NCBI RefSeq assembly: GCF_004916975.1
Contig: NZ_STGQ01000001.1
Coordinates: 332,983-396,982 of the forward strand
Direction: 5' to 3'
Length of the DNA: 64,000 nucleotides
Origin: Paenibacillus dokdonensis
Lineage (GTDB): Bacteria > Bacillota > Bacilli > Paenibacillales > Paenibacillaceae
The notes under the pieces are model-generated. The model saw only the letters and a list, made by a program, of their open reading frames with translations, searched no databases and was not told where the DNA came from. Each line of letters begins with the position of its first letter. Within the stretch, counting starts at the first letter, position 1. Shown piece after piece: positions 42,422-50,381 of this stretch. The position numbers and the translations under genes were made by a program.

Positions 42422-42928
42422 ATGAATTATACAATCCGGCCGCTTACGGATCAGGATATATCTTTTATGTGGGAGATGTTATATGAATCCATGTATGTTC
42501 CTGCAGGCCAAAAGCCATTCAGCAGGGATATTCTTCAGGACCCCTCGATAGCCAAGTATGCTGAGCAATGGGGCCGAGATGGAGATATCGGCTTTATTGC
42601 CTTAACAGAAGATGGACAGCCAATGGGCACGATTACAGCACGGTTGTTTCAGGAGAACAACCCAGGGTATGGCTATGTAGGATCCGATGTTCCGGAGCTG
42701 GGGATGGCTCTGTCTCAAGCGTTTCGGGGTCAGGGGATCGGGATGGCACTTTTGAGGACGCTATTTGAGAAGCTGAAAAATAACGGAACAACACGGGTAT
42801 CGCTGAGCGTAGATCCCAATAATACCGCTGCAGTCAAGCTGTACCAACGCTTTGGATTCGAAGAGGTTGGCATGGTAGATACGTCCATAACGATGGTCGC
42901 CGATGTACAGCAGCAATTCTTATTTTGA
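42422..42928 (+). CDS. GNAT family N-acetyltransferase
   Basis: 168 residues. YTIRPLTDQDISFMWEMLYESMYVP at the start and LGMALSQAFRGQGIGMALLRTLFEKL with the acetyl-CoA motif RGQGIG, then RVSLSVDPNNTAAVKLYQRFGFEEVG. AAAGGAGG precedes the ATG, two bases after the MBL gene, so both are in one unit. Confidence 0.88.
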   Translation: MNYTIRPLTDQDISFMWEMLYESMYVPAGQKPFSRDILQDPSIAKYAEQWGRDGDIGFIALTEDGQPMGTITARLFQENNPGYGYVGSDVPELGMALSQAFRGQGIGMALLRTLFEKLKNNGTTRVSLSVDPNNTAAVKLYQRFGFEEVGMVDTSITMVADVQQQFLF

Positions 42929-43006
42929 ATTGGTAACAGAGGGATTTGATATCACTGAACTTATTTATGGAGTAGAGCAGCAAGCCTGCTTGGCAAAGGA
43001 GACTTT

Positions 43007-43465
43007 ATGCGGATTATTGTTACAGGCGGAGCCATTATTCAGGATGCTGAAGGGCGTATACTGCTGCAGCGGCGTTCAGATTACGGGGATTGGGGATTGC
43101 CGGGTGGGGGAATGGAGCCGGGGGAGCTCATTGAGGACACGATGAAACGCGAGGTCTGGGAAGAAACCGGACTCGAAGTAACGGGGTTTGAACTCTATGG
43201 CGTATACAGCGGCCCAAGGATGGAGTACACCTATCCGGATGGAAACGAAGTGGTATTTGTCATGTTTATTTTTTATGCGGATGTGGATCTTCGGGGGAAA
43301 ATGGCAAGAAATGGGAGGGGTCTTACATTCCGTGATCCCGGCGGTGAGTCGCTCGAGCTAGAGTTTAAATCTCTGGATGAAATCGGCGGACAGCGGATCA
43401 GCTCGGTGCAAAGACCTGTTTTTGAAGACTTAAGGGCAGAACGGGAAGGGATTTTAAGATCCTAA
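43007..43465 (+). CDS. Nudix hydrolase
   Basis: 152 residues. The Nudix box is complete and of the MutT type: G-GGMEPG-E-LIEDTMK-REVWEETG-L, starting near residue 32. The core is preceded by RIIVTGGAIIQDAEGRILLQRRSDYGDWGLPGG. AAAGGAG precedes the ATG. The substrate is unknown. Confidence 0.92.
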   Translation: MRIIVTGGAIIQDAEGRILLQRRSDYGDWGLPGGGMEPGELIEDTMKREVWEETGLEVTGFELYGVYSGPRMEYTYPDGNEVVFVMFIFYADVDLRGKMARNGRGLTFRDPGGESLELEFKSLDEIGGQRISSVQRPVFEDLRAEREGILRS

Positions 43466-43503
43466 TACATAGGTTGAATGGTTGAGATTTGAGGTGACGA
43501 GAG

Positions 43504-44100
43504 ATGATCATTTGGGTTAATGGCGCTTTTGGAGCGGGGAAAACGCAAACGGCGCATGAGCTGCAACGGCGGATTCCGCATTCTTTTATTTACGATCCGG
43601 AGAACGCGGGATACTTTATTCGCAAAAATATCCCCGAAGGCATCAAAAAAGGTGATTTTCAGGATTATCCGATGTGGCGCGAAATGAATTACGGCATGAT
43701 TAAGCACATCGATGAACAGTATGATGGAACCCTGATCATTCCAATGACGATCGTCAACCCGCAGTACTTTGACGACATTGTCGGAAGACTAAGGCGAGAC
43801 GGGGTCGTCATTCATCACTTTGCGCTCTGTGCAGCAAGGGAGACATTACTGAAGAGATTGCGCAGCCGGGGGGAGAATGAGCGTTCCTGGGCAGCACAGC
43901 AAATTGAAAGATGCATTGAAGGACTATCTCTTCCGGTGTTCGAACGGCATGTGGACACGGATGCAATGACAACCTCTGAGGTGGTTGAGACCATTGCGGC
44001 GGCTTTGAATATCCATTTACTGCCCGATAACCGCGGGAAACTGCGGAAAACGTATGACAGGATAAAAACGCAGGTCAGCCATATTCGATTTTTTCAATAG
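43504..44100 (+). CDS. tmrB: TmrB-like tunicamycin resistance protein
   Basis: 198 residues, similar over its full length to the Bacillus TmrB pattern as I remember it: MIIWVNGAFGAGKTQTAHEL (Walker A GAFGAGKT, residues 7-14), FIYDPENAGYFIR, GDFQDYPMWREMNYGMIKHI, GTLIIPMTIVNPQYFDDIVGRLR and a C-terminal DRIKTQVSHIRF. TmrB is a membrane-associated ATP-binding protein that gives resistance to tunicamycin, an inhibitor of UDP-N-acetylglucosamine transferases. GAGGTGACGAGAG lies before the ATG. The resistance phenotype here is inference. Confidence 0.8.
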   Translation: MIIWVNGAFGAGKTQTAHELQRRIPHSFIYDPENAGYFIRKNIPEGIKKGDFQDYPMWREMNYGMIKHIDEQYDGTLIIPMTIVNPQYFDDIVGRLRRDGVVIHHFALCAARETLLKRLRSRGENERSWAAQQIERCIEGLSLPVFERHVDTDAMTTSEVVETIAAALNIHLLPDNRGKLRKTYDRIKTQVSHIRFFQ

Positions 44101-44243
44101 AGGCTGGTGTAATCTTTCTATGAACGGCTTTTTGTTTACTGCCAGCCATGAGGGAGTGGAACTTGAGCTAAAGTGAAATATGTTGAATAAATATTAATAT
44201 GGTTGTATATTCATACCAATTCAAAACAAGGGGTTGGTATGCT

Positions 44244-44987
44244 TTGTATCAAAGAATCGAGGAATACGCATTAAATGCCTGGCCGACACTGCAAACGCTA
44301 GTCTATGACGGATGGCTTTTGCGCTTTGCGGATGGTTATACGAAACGCTCCAATTCCGTGAATGCGATCTACAACATGAGTGGAGACAATCTGGCACTGA
44401 AAATAATCAAATGCGAGGAATTGTACCGGAAAGCGGAACTCGATGCGGTATTTAAGATTACGCCATTTGTTCCCGCGTCTCTGGATCAGACTTTAGAGGA
44501 AAGAGGTTATAAGCTGGCCGATCCGTCCACAGTCATGATCCTGGAACTGGACACAGCAGCTATGCCGAAGCTGACCCATGTCGAGGTCTCGGAATCACTA
44601 ACTCCGAAATGGGTGGATACCTTCACTTCTTTTCATAACGGTCTGTCAGAGCGAAACCAAGCGGCAATGAAGAAGATGCTGTCCCAAACGGTGCTGCAAA
44701 CGGGATATTTTACGCTGTATCAGGAGTCCATGCCTGTTGCCTGCGGACTTGGTGTGATCGAGGATCAGGTTGTCGGGTTATTTGATATCGTCACGTCCGA
44801 GCAGCACCGGAACCAAGGTTACGGCGAACAGCTTATCTTGAATATACTGCAATGGGCAAAAGAAAACGGGACAACACATAGCTATCTGCAGGTTGTCCAG
44901 AACAATGCGCCTGCCAACCGTCTGTACGAAAAGCTGGGCTACCGTGAAATTTACTCCTATTGGTATCGCAGCAAAACAATACTGTAA
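44244..44987 (+). CDS. GNAT family N-acetyltransferase
   Basis: About 247 residues from a TTG at 44244 after AAGGGG; the in-frame ATG at 44199 is an alternative but has no ribosome site. The N-terminal half (RIEEYALNAWPTLQTLVYDGWLLRFADGYTKRSNSVNAIY) is an extension common in this subfamily. The C-terminal GNAT half has VVGLFDIVTSEQHRNQGYGEQLILNILQWA with the acetyl-CoA motif HRNQGYG and LQVVQNNAPANRLYEKLGYREIYSYWYR. Confidence 0.85.
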   Translation: MYQRIEEYALNAWPTLQTLVYDGWLLRFADGYTKRSNSVNAIYNMSGDNLALKIIKCEELYRKAELDAVFKITPFVPASLDQTLEERGYKLADPSTVMILELDTAAMPKLTHVEVSESLTPKWVDTFTSFHNGLSERNQAAMKKMLSQTVLQTGYFTLYQESMPVACGLGVIEDQVVGLFDIVTSEQHRNQGYGEQLILNILQWAKENGTTHSYLQVVQNNAPANRLYEKLGYREIYSYWYRSKTIL

Positions 44988-45032
44988 TCAGCATCTTTTA
45001 CATATATTTCAGACATCAGAAAAGAGGGTTCT

Positions 45033-45764
45033 ATGGGATCTGCAGCATTTTTGGTTATATGCATTATCGTGGTAATCGCCGCCGGTTTTATCCAAGGGCT
45101 GACGAGCTTCGGATTTGCTTTGATCGCGATGCCCTTTCTGGCAAGGATCATTCCACTTCAGCAGGCTGTTCCGATTGTCGTCATCTTAAGTCTTTGTACG
45201 AATTTGATAGTAATCATAGACGCGAGGCGTCACATTGATCTGAAAAAAATCTGGATCCTGATCGTGTCGAGCTTATTGGCAGCGCCTTTAGGGACGTATT
45301 TGCTTCTTTTTCTGGATGAGCATATTTTAAAATCCTTTACCGGGATATTCATCATCCTGATTGCTTTGCTGCTCCTGCTGGGTAAGTCCTTTCCCGTCAA
45401 AAATGAAAAGCTCGCATTCGTGCCGGTAGGCATCATCAGCGGACTCCTGAATGGTAGTATATCCATGAGCGGCCCGCCTGTCGCGCTGTTTCTATCCAAT
45501 CAGAAAGTAGATAAAAATACGTTCAGAGCCAATATCACAGCCTACGGCATCATTTTGAATATCATCACCATATGTACATATGCCTACAGCGGCATGCTGA
45601 CAAAGCAGGTGTTTTCCTACTCTTTGTGGCTGATTCCCAGCATGCTTATCGGCGTCTTTATTGGCATCAAAGCAATCAAAAAATTAAATGAACATCTGTT
45701 CAGAAGGTTGGCTTTATGGGTGATTATTCTTTCCGGTATTTGGACATTGATCAGTGTTTTATAA
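45033..45764 (+). CDS. TSUP family transporter (TauE/SafE-type)
   Basis: 243 residues, almost all hydrophobic, with about eight helices. The N-terminal half-repeat has FIQGLTSFGFALIAMPFLARIIP and the second has LLNGSISMSGPPVALFLSNQK, the two matching TSUP signatures (QGLxxFGF... and NGSxSMSGPP). These proteins export sulfite, sulfoacetate or other organosulfur or small anions. AAAGAGGG precedes the ATG. No neighbour gives the substrate. Confidence 0.88.
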   Translation: MGSAAFLVICIIVVIAAGFIQGLTSFGFALIAMPFLARIIPLQQAVPIVVILSLCTNLIVIIDARRHIDLKKIWILIVSSLLAAPLGTYLLLFLDEHILKSFTGIFIILIALLLLLGKSFPVKNEKLAFVPVGIISGLLNGSISMSGPPVALFLSNQKVDKNTFRANITAYGIILNIITICTYAYSGMLTKQVFSYSLWLIPSMLIGVFIGIKAIKKLNEHLFRRLALWVIILSGIWTLISVL

Positions 45765-45780
45765 AAAATGAGGTGGAGAT

Positions 45781-46341
45781 ATGAAATTCATCATTATCTT
45801 CGGGCCCCAGGCAGTCGGGAAAATGACGGTGGGTCAAGAACTGGAGAAAATTACGGATTTAAAGCTTTTTCACAATCATATGACGATCGAGCTGGTAACG
45901 CCGTATTTTAGTTATGGTTCGGCCCCAGGGAAGCGCTTGGTCAGCTTGTTCCGTCAGGAGATTTTTGAGGAAGTGGCCAAGAGTGATCTGGAAGGATTGA
46001 TTTTCACGTTTGTATGGGCTTTTGACCTGCAGAACGACTGGGATTATATCGAGAAAATCAGTTGTATATTTGAGAATCAAGGCGGTACAGTATATCTGGT
46101 TGAGCTGGAAGCGGATATGGAGGAGCGGCTGGAACGCAATAAAAGTCCGCATCGATTAAGTCATAAAGCGACGAAGAGAAATATTGAGTTCTCCGAAAGG
46201 GACCTTCGGGTGACCATGGAAAATCACCGGCTTAATTCCATGGAGGGTGAAATCGGGCATGCCAATTATTTAAGAATCAACAACACGGAGCTCAGTCCGG
46301 AAACCGTCGCACAGATGATTAAAGAGAAATTTCAACTGTGA
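45781..46341 (+). CDS. P-loop kinase-like protein
   Basis: 186 residues. FIIIFGPQAVGKMTVGQEL is a Walker A motif (GPQAVGKM), then HNHMTIELVTPYF and IFTFVWAFDLQNDWDYI, VYLVELEADMEERLERN. The family is shikimate-kinase/AAA-like, with homologues in many Bacilli and no known function. GAGGTGGAG ahead of the ATG. It is 17 bases after the TSUP gene. Confidence 0.8.
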   Translation: MKFIIIFGPQAVGKMTVGQELEKITDLKLFHNHMTIELVTPYFSYGSAPGKRLVSLFRQEIFEEVAKSDLEGLIFTFVWAFDLQNDWDYIEKISCIFENQGGTVYLVELEADMEERLERNKSPHRLSHKATKRNIEFSERDLRVTMENHRLNSMEGEIGHANYLRINNTELSPETVAQMIKEKFQL

Positions 46342-46420
46342 ATCTAAGAGCAATTGTGGCACGGGTAAAATAAGAGATTATCGTCAGATAAATACCATTT
46401 GAGAAAGGAAGGTAATCCTG

Positions 46421-47236
46421 ATGAATAAAGTCATTACATACTACAATGCATTCGATGAATGGGGGCGGCTGGACCGAGAGCCTATCGAATTCATTATTAA
46501 TTTGCATCACATCAAAAGTCTTCTGCCAGCTAACGGGCATATTCTGGATAACGGAGCCGGGCCGGGAAAATACGCGATGGAGCTCGCCAAGCTAGGCTAC
46601 CGGGTGACATTAACGGATTTGACTCCGAGATTGGTGGATATCGCGAAGAAAAAAGCCGAGGAATTCCAGGTCGAAGGTCAATTTGCAGGGTTCTATCCAG
46701 CAGATGCCAGGGACTTGGGCCTTTTTCCGGAAAATCACTTTGATGCTGCGCTGATGCTTGGGCCACTGTATCATTTGCAAGAGGAGGAGAGCCGGGTACA
46801 GGCCGTTCGGGAGCTGCACCGGGTCACAAAACCGGAGGGGCTCGTATTTGTGGCTTTGATGTCGAAAACCAAGTTTTTAACAACTTCGCTCATGTATCCA
46901 GAATTCTGGAAGCCGAACCATACGGTTCAGGGTATTGCGGAATTCCTGGAGTCGGGAACGTTTGACCATCAGGATGAAGGGCGTTTTACCGGAGCGTACT
47001 ACTTTGACATTGATGATATTAACCCGTTTATGGAGTCCCATGGATTCGAAACTGTCAAACTGGTGGGCTCCAGCAGTATTGCGGGTGCGATGAAAGAGCA
47101 GCAGTGGGATTACTGGCAGCAGCAGGGTGAAGAAGCATTCCAGCAAATCATGCACATCGTAATGAAGGAATCTGAAAATCCGTATATGCTGGGGTCTGCA
47201 TCGCATTTGCTTTATATCGGCAGGAAGAGAGCCTGA
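46421..47236 (+). CDS. Class I SAM-dependent methyltransferase
   Basis: 271 residues. Motif I HILDNGAGPGKYAMELAKLGYRVTLTDLTPRLV (GAGPG about residue 47-51, acidic TD at the end of the next strand), motif II FYPADARDL, motif III FDAALMLGPLYHL. The body is typical of the small-molecule methyltransferases; substrate unknown. AAAGGAAGG precedes the ATG. A terminator overlaps its stop codon. Confidence 0.87.
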   Translation: MNKVITYYNAFDEWGRLDREPIEFIINLHHIKSLLPANGHILDNGAGPGKYAMELAKLGYRVTLTDLTPRLVDIAKKKAEEFQVEGQFAGFYPADARDLGLFPENHFDAALMLGPLYHLQEEESRVQAVRELHRVTKPEGLVFVALMSKTKFLTTSLMYPEFWKPNHTVQGIAEFLESGTFDHQDEGRFTGAYYFDIDDINPFMESHGFETVKLVGSSSIAGAMKEQQWDYWQQQGEEAFQQIMHIVMKESENPYMLGSASHLLYIGRKRA

Positions 47237-47251
47237 TGGCTCTCTTTTTTC
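47226..47251 (+). terminator. Rho-independent terminator
   Basis: AGAGAGCC pairs with GGCTCTCT around the four-base loop TGAT, followed by TTTTT. The stop codon of the methyltransferase lies in the loop. Confidence 0.85.
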
Positions 47252-47269
47252 ATAGATGCTGTATTACCG

Positions 47270-47572
47270 TTATAAGCCCTTGCCGCCAAGCGGCACTACA
47301 GGAATAGATTCCACTCCAGCAATCAACGGCATGGCACGGGTAATGGAATCTTTGGTCTCGGGCTGGGTTAGAGAAGCTTGGTGAGCTTCAGCACTGCTCC
47401 ATACTTCGGTTACCCAGATGGCATCGGGTTCCGTTTCCGACAGATTGATAATGTAGACCTCGCATTCCTCAACGGTTTGGGCCGCCGCAGCGGCCTCCAG
47501 CAGAATGTTTGCCAGTGTTTCCCGCGCTCCAGGTTTTGCCGTGAATTTCACATATGCTCCGTATTTATTCAT
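47270..47572 (-). CDS. Antibiotic biosynthesis monooxygenase (ABM) domain protein
   Basis: 100 residues. MNKYGAYVKFTAKPGARETLANILLEAAAAAQTVEECEVYIINLSETEPDAIWVTEVWSSAEAHQASL is the compact ABM fold (beta-alpha-beta-alpha-beta), found in quinol monooxygenases such as YgiN. VTEVWSSAEAHQAS at residues ~55-68 is the conserved part. AGGAG precedes the start on the minus strand. It is the only minus-strand gene in this stretch and stands alone. Confidence 0.87.
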   Translation of the reverse strand: MNKYGAYVKFTAKPGARETLANILLEAAAAAQTVEECEVYIINLSETEPDAIWVTEVWSSAEAHQASLTQPETKDSITRAMPLIAGVESIPVVPLGGKGL

Positions 47573-47771
47573 TTTAACCGCTCCTTTTTCGGGCTCAAGA
47601 CTAACCTCTATTTTCTATGATAACGTATACAATTGCAACCAATATAGACTAATATTGGAATATATAATTTGGTTCGGAGGAAGTATCTTAGAACGGCTAT
47701 TTCTGTGATTTACATCTTATGACTGCAAACATTTTTTCGAATCACTTTTGCATTGGAAAGGGACGATACCG

Positions 47772-48275
47772 ATTAAAATCCGAATTATTGGGGCTTGTGG
47801 AACCGGAAAGTCATATATCGCACGCGAGTGCTCGCAGAGACTTGGAATTCCTCATTATGAAACGGATAATTTCGTGTGGGAACGCGGTCAGGAACAGCGC
47901 AGATTTCCGATCGAGACGAGGGACAGGCTTGTAAAAGAAGCTGCCAGCACCGAAGCATGGATCATCGAAGGCGTGCATCATAAATGGGGAAAAGAGAGCT
48001 TCGAGCATGCTGATCTCATTTTTATCATCTCTCCTAACAAGCTTGTCAGGGATTTCAGGGTTTTTCGAAGGTTTATCCGAACCCGGCTTGGCCTCGAGCA
48101 TGCCAACTACAAGCAGTCCTTTAAAAATTTGCTGGTGATGACCTTTGTATGGAACAAGGGCTTTGACCGGGACACGATGAAGGAAATCCTGGAGCTTACC
48201 AAGCCGTATGAGGCAAAGCGAAGGATCGTGAAGAAAAACAAAGAGATTCTAGAGTGGATTGAGATGCGAGTCTAA
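47772..48275 (+). CDS. DNA topology modulation/FlaR-like P-loop kinase
   Basis: Homologous proteins typically begin MKIRIIGACGSGKS; here the frame reads IKIRIIGACGTGKSYIARECSQRL with ATT at the first position (47772) and AAAGGG 9 bases upstream. No ATG or GTG precedes it; the TTG at 47748 lacks a ribosome site. Walker A is GACGTGKS. FEHADLIFIISPNKLVRDFRVFRRFIRTR is the conserved second part. It resembles the proteins called topology modulation or FlaR in Bacilli, which are likely small-molecule kinases. About 168 residues. Confidence 0.7.
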   Translation: MKIRIIGACGTGKSYIARECSQRLGIPHYETDNFVWERGQEQRRFPIETRDRLVKEAASTEAWIIEGVHHKWGKESFEHADLIFIISPNKLVRDFRVFRRFIRTRLGLEHANYKQSFKNLLVMTFVWNKGFDRDTMKEILELTKPYEAKRRIVKKNKEILEWIEMRV

Positions 48276-48306
48276 CAAATATGCTGACTTACCGGAGGAG
48301 AATGAA

Positions 48307-48459
48307 ATGAAAATTGTAATCGGACAACCGAAGATGGAGAAGGAACTGAAGCAGTTAGAAGAAGAGTTAATGGTGCATCCGAATGCGGACATGTTCATTT
48401 TCCCCGAAGGTTATATCCATGCGAATCTGGAGCAGGCTTGCATGAAGTTGCCGGTTTGA
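48307..48459 (+). pseudogene. N-terminal remnant of a carbon-nitrogen hydrolase (nitrilase-like)
   Basis: An ATG with GGAGGAG before it opens a 50-codon frame with the nitrilase-superfamily opening: MKIVIGQPKMEKELKQLEEELMVHPNADMFIFPEGYIHANLEQAC. FPEGYI holds the Glu position of the Glu-Lys-Cys triad. The frame then ends with MKLPV and a stop, where intact proteins run for another ~180 residues. No further nitrilase sequence is found before the next gene, so most of the gene has been deleted. Confidence 0.65.
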
Positions 48460-48515
48460 GCTAAACAAGACTTACCCTGATACTTCATGAGAATAAAAAA
48501 GGAGCGATTTATGAG

Positions 48516-48872
48516 ATGAGCAGCCCTGTTCAAAATCAAATTCAAACCGTGTTCATTCCGGTAAGCAGCATTGAAAAGGCGCGGGATTGGTATTGCGGCC
48601 TTCTGGATGTCCCGACTGAAGGAGAAATTCTGCATGGACATTTGTTTATTTTGCCTATGAAGGGATCTGCAGGCATTGTTCTGGACAGCCGAATTTATGC
48701 TCCGGAGAATGTATTCCGCATTCCTGCCGTGCAGCTGCTCACGGATAACATCGAAGAATCCTATGAGTATATGAAGGAAAAAGGGGTCGAGCTTGTTACC
48801 GGAATTGAGCATGGCCAGTGGTTTAACTTTAAAGACCCCGACGGAAATATGCTGATGGTATGCAAATGCTAG
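48516..48872 (+). CDS. VOC/glyoxalase family protein
   Basis: 118 residues. QIQTVFIPVSSIEKARDWYCGLLDVPTEG, then VQLLTDNIEESYEYMKEKGVEL and FNFKDPDGNMLMVCKC is the standard two-module VOC layout, with Glu/His-type ligand positions. Function unknown. GGAG lies 11 bases before the ATG; an earlier ATG at 48511 (ATGAGATGA) stops after two codons. The gap after it contains only a 13-codon ORF. Confidence 0.87.
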   Translation: MSSPVQNQIQTVFIPVSSIEKARDWYCGLLDVPTEGEILHGHLFILPMKGSAGIVLDSRIYAPENVFRIPAVQLLTDNIEESYEYMKEKGVELVTGIEHGQWFNFKDPDGNMLMVCKC

Positions 48873-48978
48873 ATTGAGGAGAAAACTTTCATTTTTATAT
48901 GAAAAAATGGGAGGGGAACCGATGTCTAAGCGTAACATATTTGGAAAATCAACATTCATATAATGAAAGAGGCTTACG

Positions 48979-49584
48979 TTGATGAATACTAAGAATGATA
49001 TTTTTACAATAGATTGCAAGGATATATTGCTGCGGGAATATCTGATTGAGGATGTGGAGGCACTGTGTGCGCTCACCCGGCAGCCCGAGATCAAGACCTT
49101 TTTACCGGATTGGGATGTGCCGCTTGAACAGAGGGTGGACTGGATAACCAATTACGAAACCGTGGATAACCAGCGTTTTCTTCAAGCTGTAGCTTCAGGC
49201 GGACATGTTGGTGATATGATGCTGCGACTCGGGATCATTTTGAAAGAAACGGGTGAGTTCATCGGCTGGTGCAATACTGCAATCAAGGAGGAGCTGCCTG
49301 AACCGAACCGAGAAATAATGTACGCCATTTCCAATCAGCATACGAATAAAGGCTACACAACCCAGGCTGTTCGTGCACTTGCGCAGTATTTGTTTGCCCA
49401 TACGGATATCATCATGCTTAACGCGGTGGCTTTGACCCATAATCATTCTTCCAACAAGGTCATTCAGAAAAGCGGATTTGATTACGTGGATCAGATCGAG
49501 ATCGAAGTCCAGAAATACAACCACTATAAGCTTGATAAAGCTGCCTTGCATCTGCCAGTAAATGAACTGGCGGGGCACAAATAG
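48979..49584 (+). CDS. GNAT acetyltransferase, RimJ/RimL-type
   Basis: 201 residues from TTG 48979 or ATG 48982, both after AAAGAGG. ILLREYLIEDVEALCALTRQPEIKTFLPDWDVPLEQRVDWI at the start, IMYAISNQHTNKGYTTQAVRALAQYLF with the acetyl-CoA-binding NKGYTT motif, and ALTHNHSSNKVIQKSGFDYVDQIE are typical of the ribosomal-protein-acetylase type group. The acceptor is unknown. Confidence 0.85.
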   Translation: MMNTKNDIFTIDCKDILLREYLIEDVEALCALTRQPEIKTFLPDWDVPLEQRVDWITNYETVDNQRFLQAVASGGHVGDMMLRLGIILKETGEFIGWCNTAIKEELPEPNREIMYAISNQHTNKGYTTQAVRALAQYLFAHTDIIMLNAVALTHNHSSNKVIQKSGFDYVDQIEIEVQKYNHYKLDKAALHLPVNELAGHK

Positions 49585-49609
49585 TTAACAGGAAAAAGGG
49601 GATGGAAGC

Positions 49610-50329
49610 ATGAGTGACCGAAAAAATGTCAAACCAACTTCCCGTGAGCTGATGGAGTTCCATGTTGAGGCGTTGTTTACACATGACGAGAACATGCGGC
49701 TGCGCACGATCAACGAGCCTTGGCCCGGAGAGGATCCGGCTCCCCGGTTTTTTCTGGGACGGACTATTGAGGGAGCGGCTCTCTGCCGGTTTCGGTATGA
49801 TGTTCCCGGGATGCTTGCCAGGCAATTGGAGGAATTATGCGCTGACGAACCGATCATAAGTGATTTTCAGACGAAACCGAAACATTTCGAGGCTTACATG
49901 AACCTCCTTCAAAGTGAACGCTTCACGATGGGACCTTGTTATCTTATTCCTGAGGAAACCAAGCCGACGATGCAGGTGGTCAGCGTTACCCGGGACAATA
50001 TGAAGGAGTTTTTGTACGACGGTTTCGAGTGGCTGATCTCTGAAATTGAATATGTGCAGCCATGCATAGCCCTCGTGCACGAAAGCCGGGTCGTCTCGAT
50101 CTGCCGCAGCGTTCGCGTTACATCGAGAGCACACGAAGCTGGGCTTGTGACCTTGGACGGCTTTCGTGGCAAAGGGTATGCCGCGGCAGTTGTTGCTGGC
50201 TGGGCTATGGCGGTGCGTAAGATGGAGTGTGTTCCGTTATACAGTACATTGTTGGAGAACCTTGCATCCCAGCGCGTGGCAAGAAAATCAGCCTTGTCCT
50301 TTTATGGAGTGAATTTCACAGTCATTTGA
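49610..50329 (+). CDS. GNAT family N-acetyltransferase
   Basis: 239 residues. The first ~130 residues are an N-terminal domain of GNAT type without the acetyl-CoA motif (MEFHVEALFTHDENMRLRTINEPWPGEDPAPRFFLGRT). The second half has AHEAGLVTLDGFRGKGYAAAVVAGWAMAV, with the acetyl-CoA motif RGKGYAA, and VPLYSTLLENLASQRVARKSALSFYGVNF. AAAAGGGG precedes the ATG. It follows the RimJ-type gene by 26 bases, probably in one unit. Confidence 0.83.
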   Translation: MSDRKNVKPTSRELMEFHVEALFTHDENMRLRTINEPWPGEDPAPRFFLGRTIEGAALCRFRYDVPGMLARQLEELCADEPIISDFQTKPKHFEAYMNLLQSERFTMGPCYLIPEETKPTMQVVSVTRDNMKEFLYDGFEWLISEIEYVQPCIALVHESRVVSICRSVRVTSRAHEAGLVTLDGFRGKGYAAAVVAGWAMAVRKMECVPLYSTLLENLASQRVARKSALSFYGVNFTVI

Positions 50330-50381
50330 CGATCAATCAGGATCAGAAGGAAATCATCGTGTATGAGAAGGAATTAATTCT

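Noticed and set aside
48921..48962. 13-codon ORF with good ribosome site (GGGAGGGG) between the VOC and RimJ-type genes
   Set aside because: Too short to assign, with no hydrophobic or leader-peptide (attenuator) pattern; perhaps the remains of a deleted gene.
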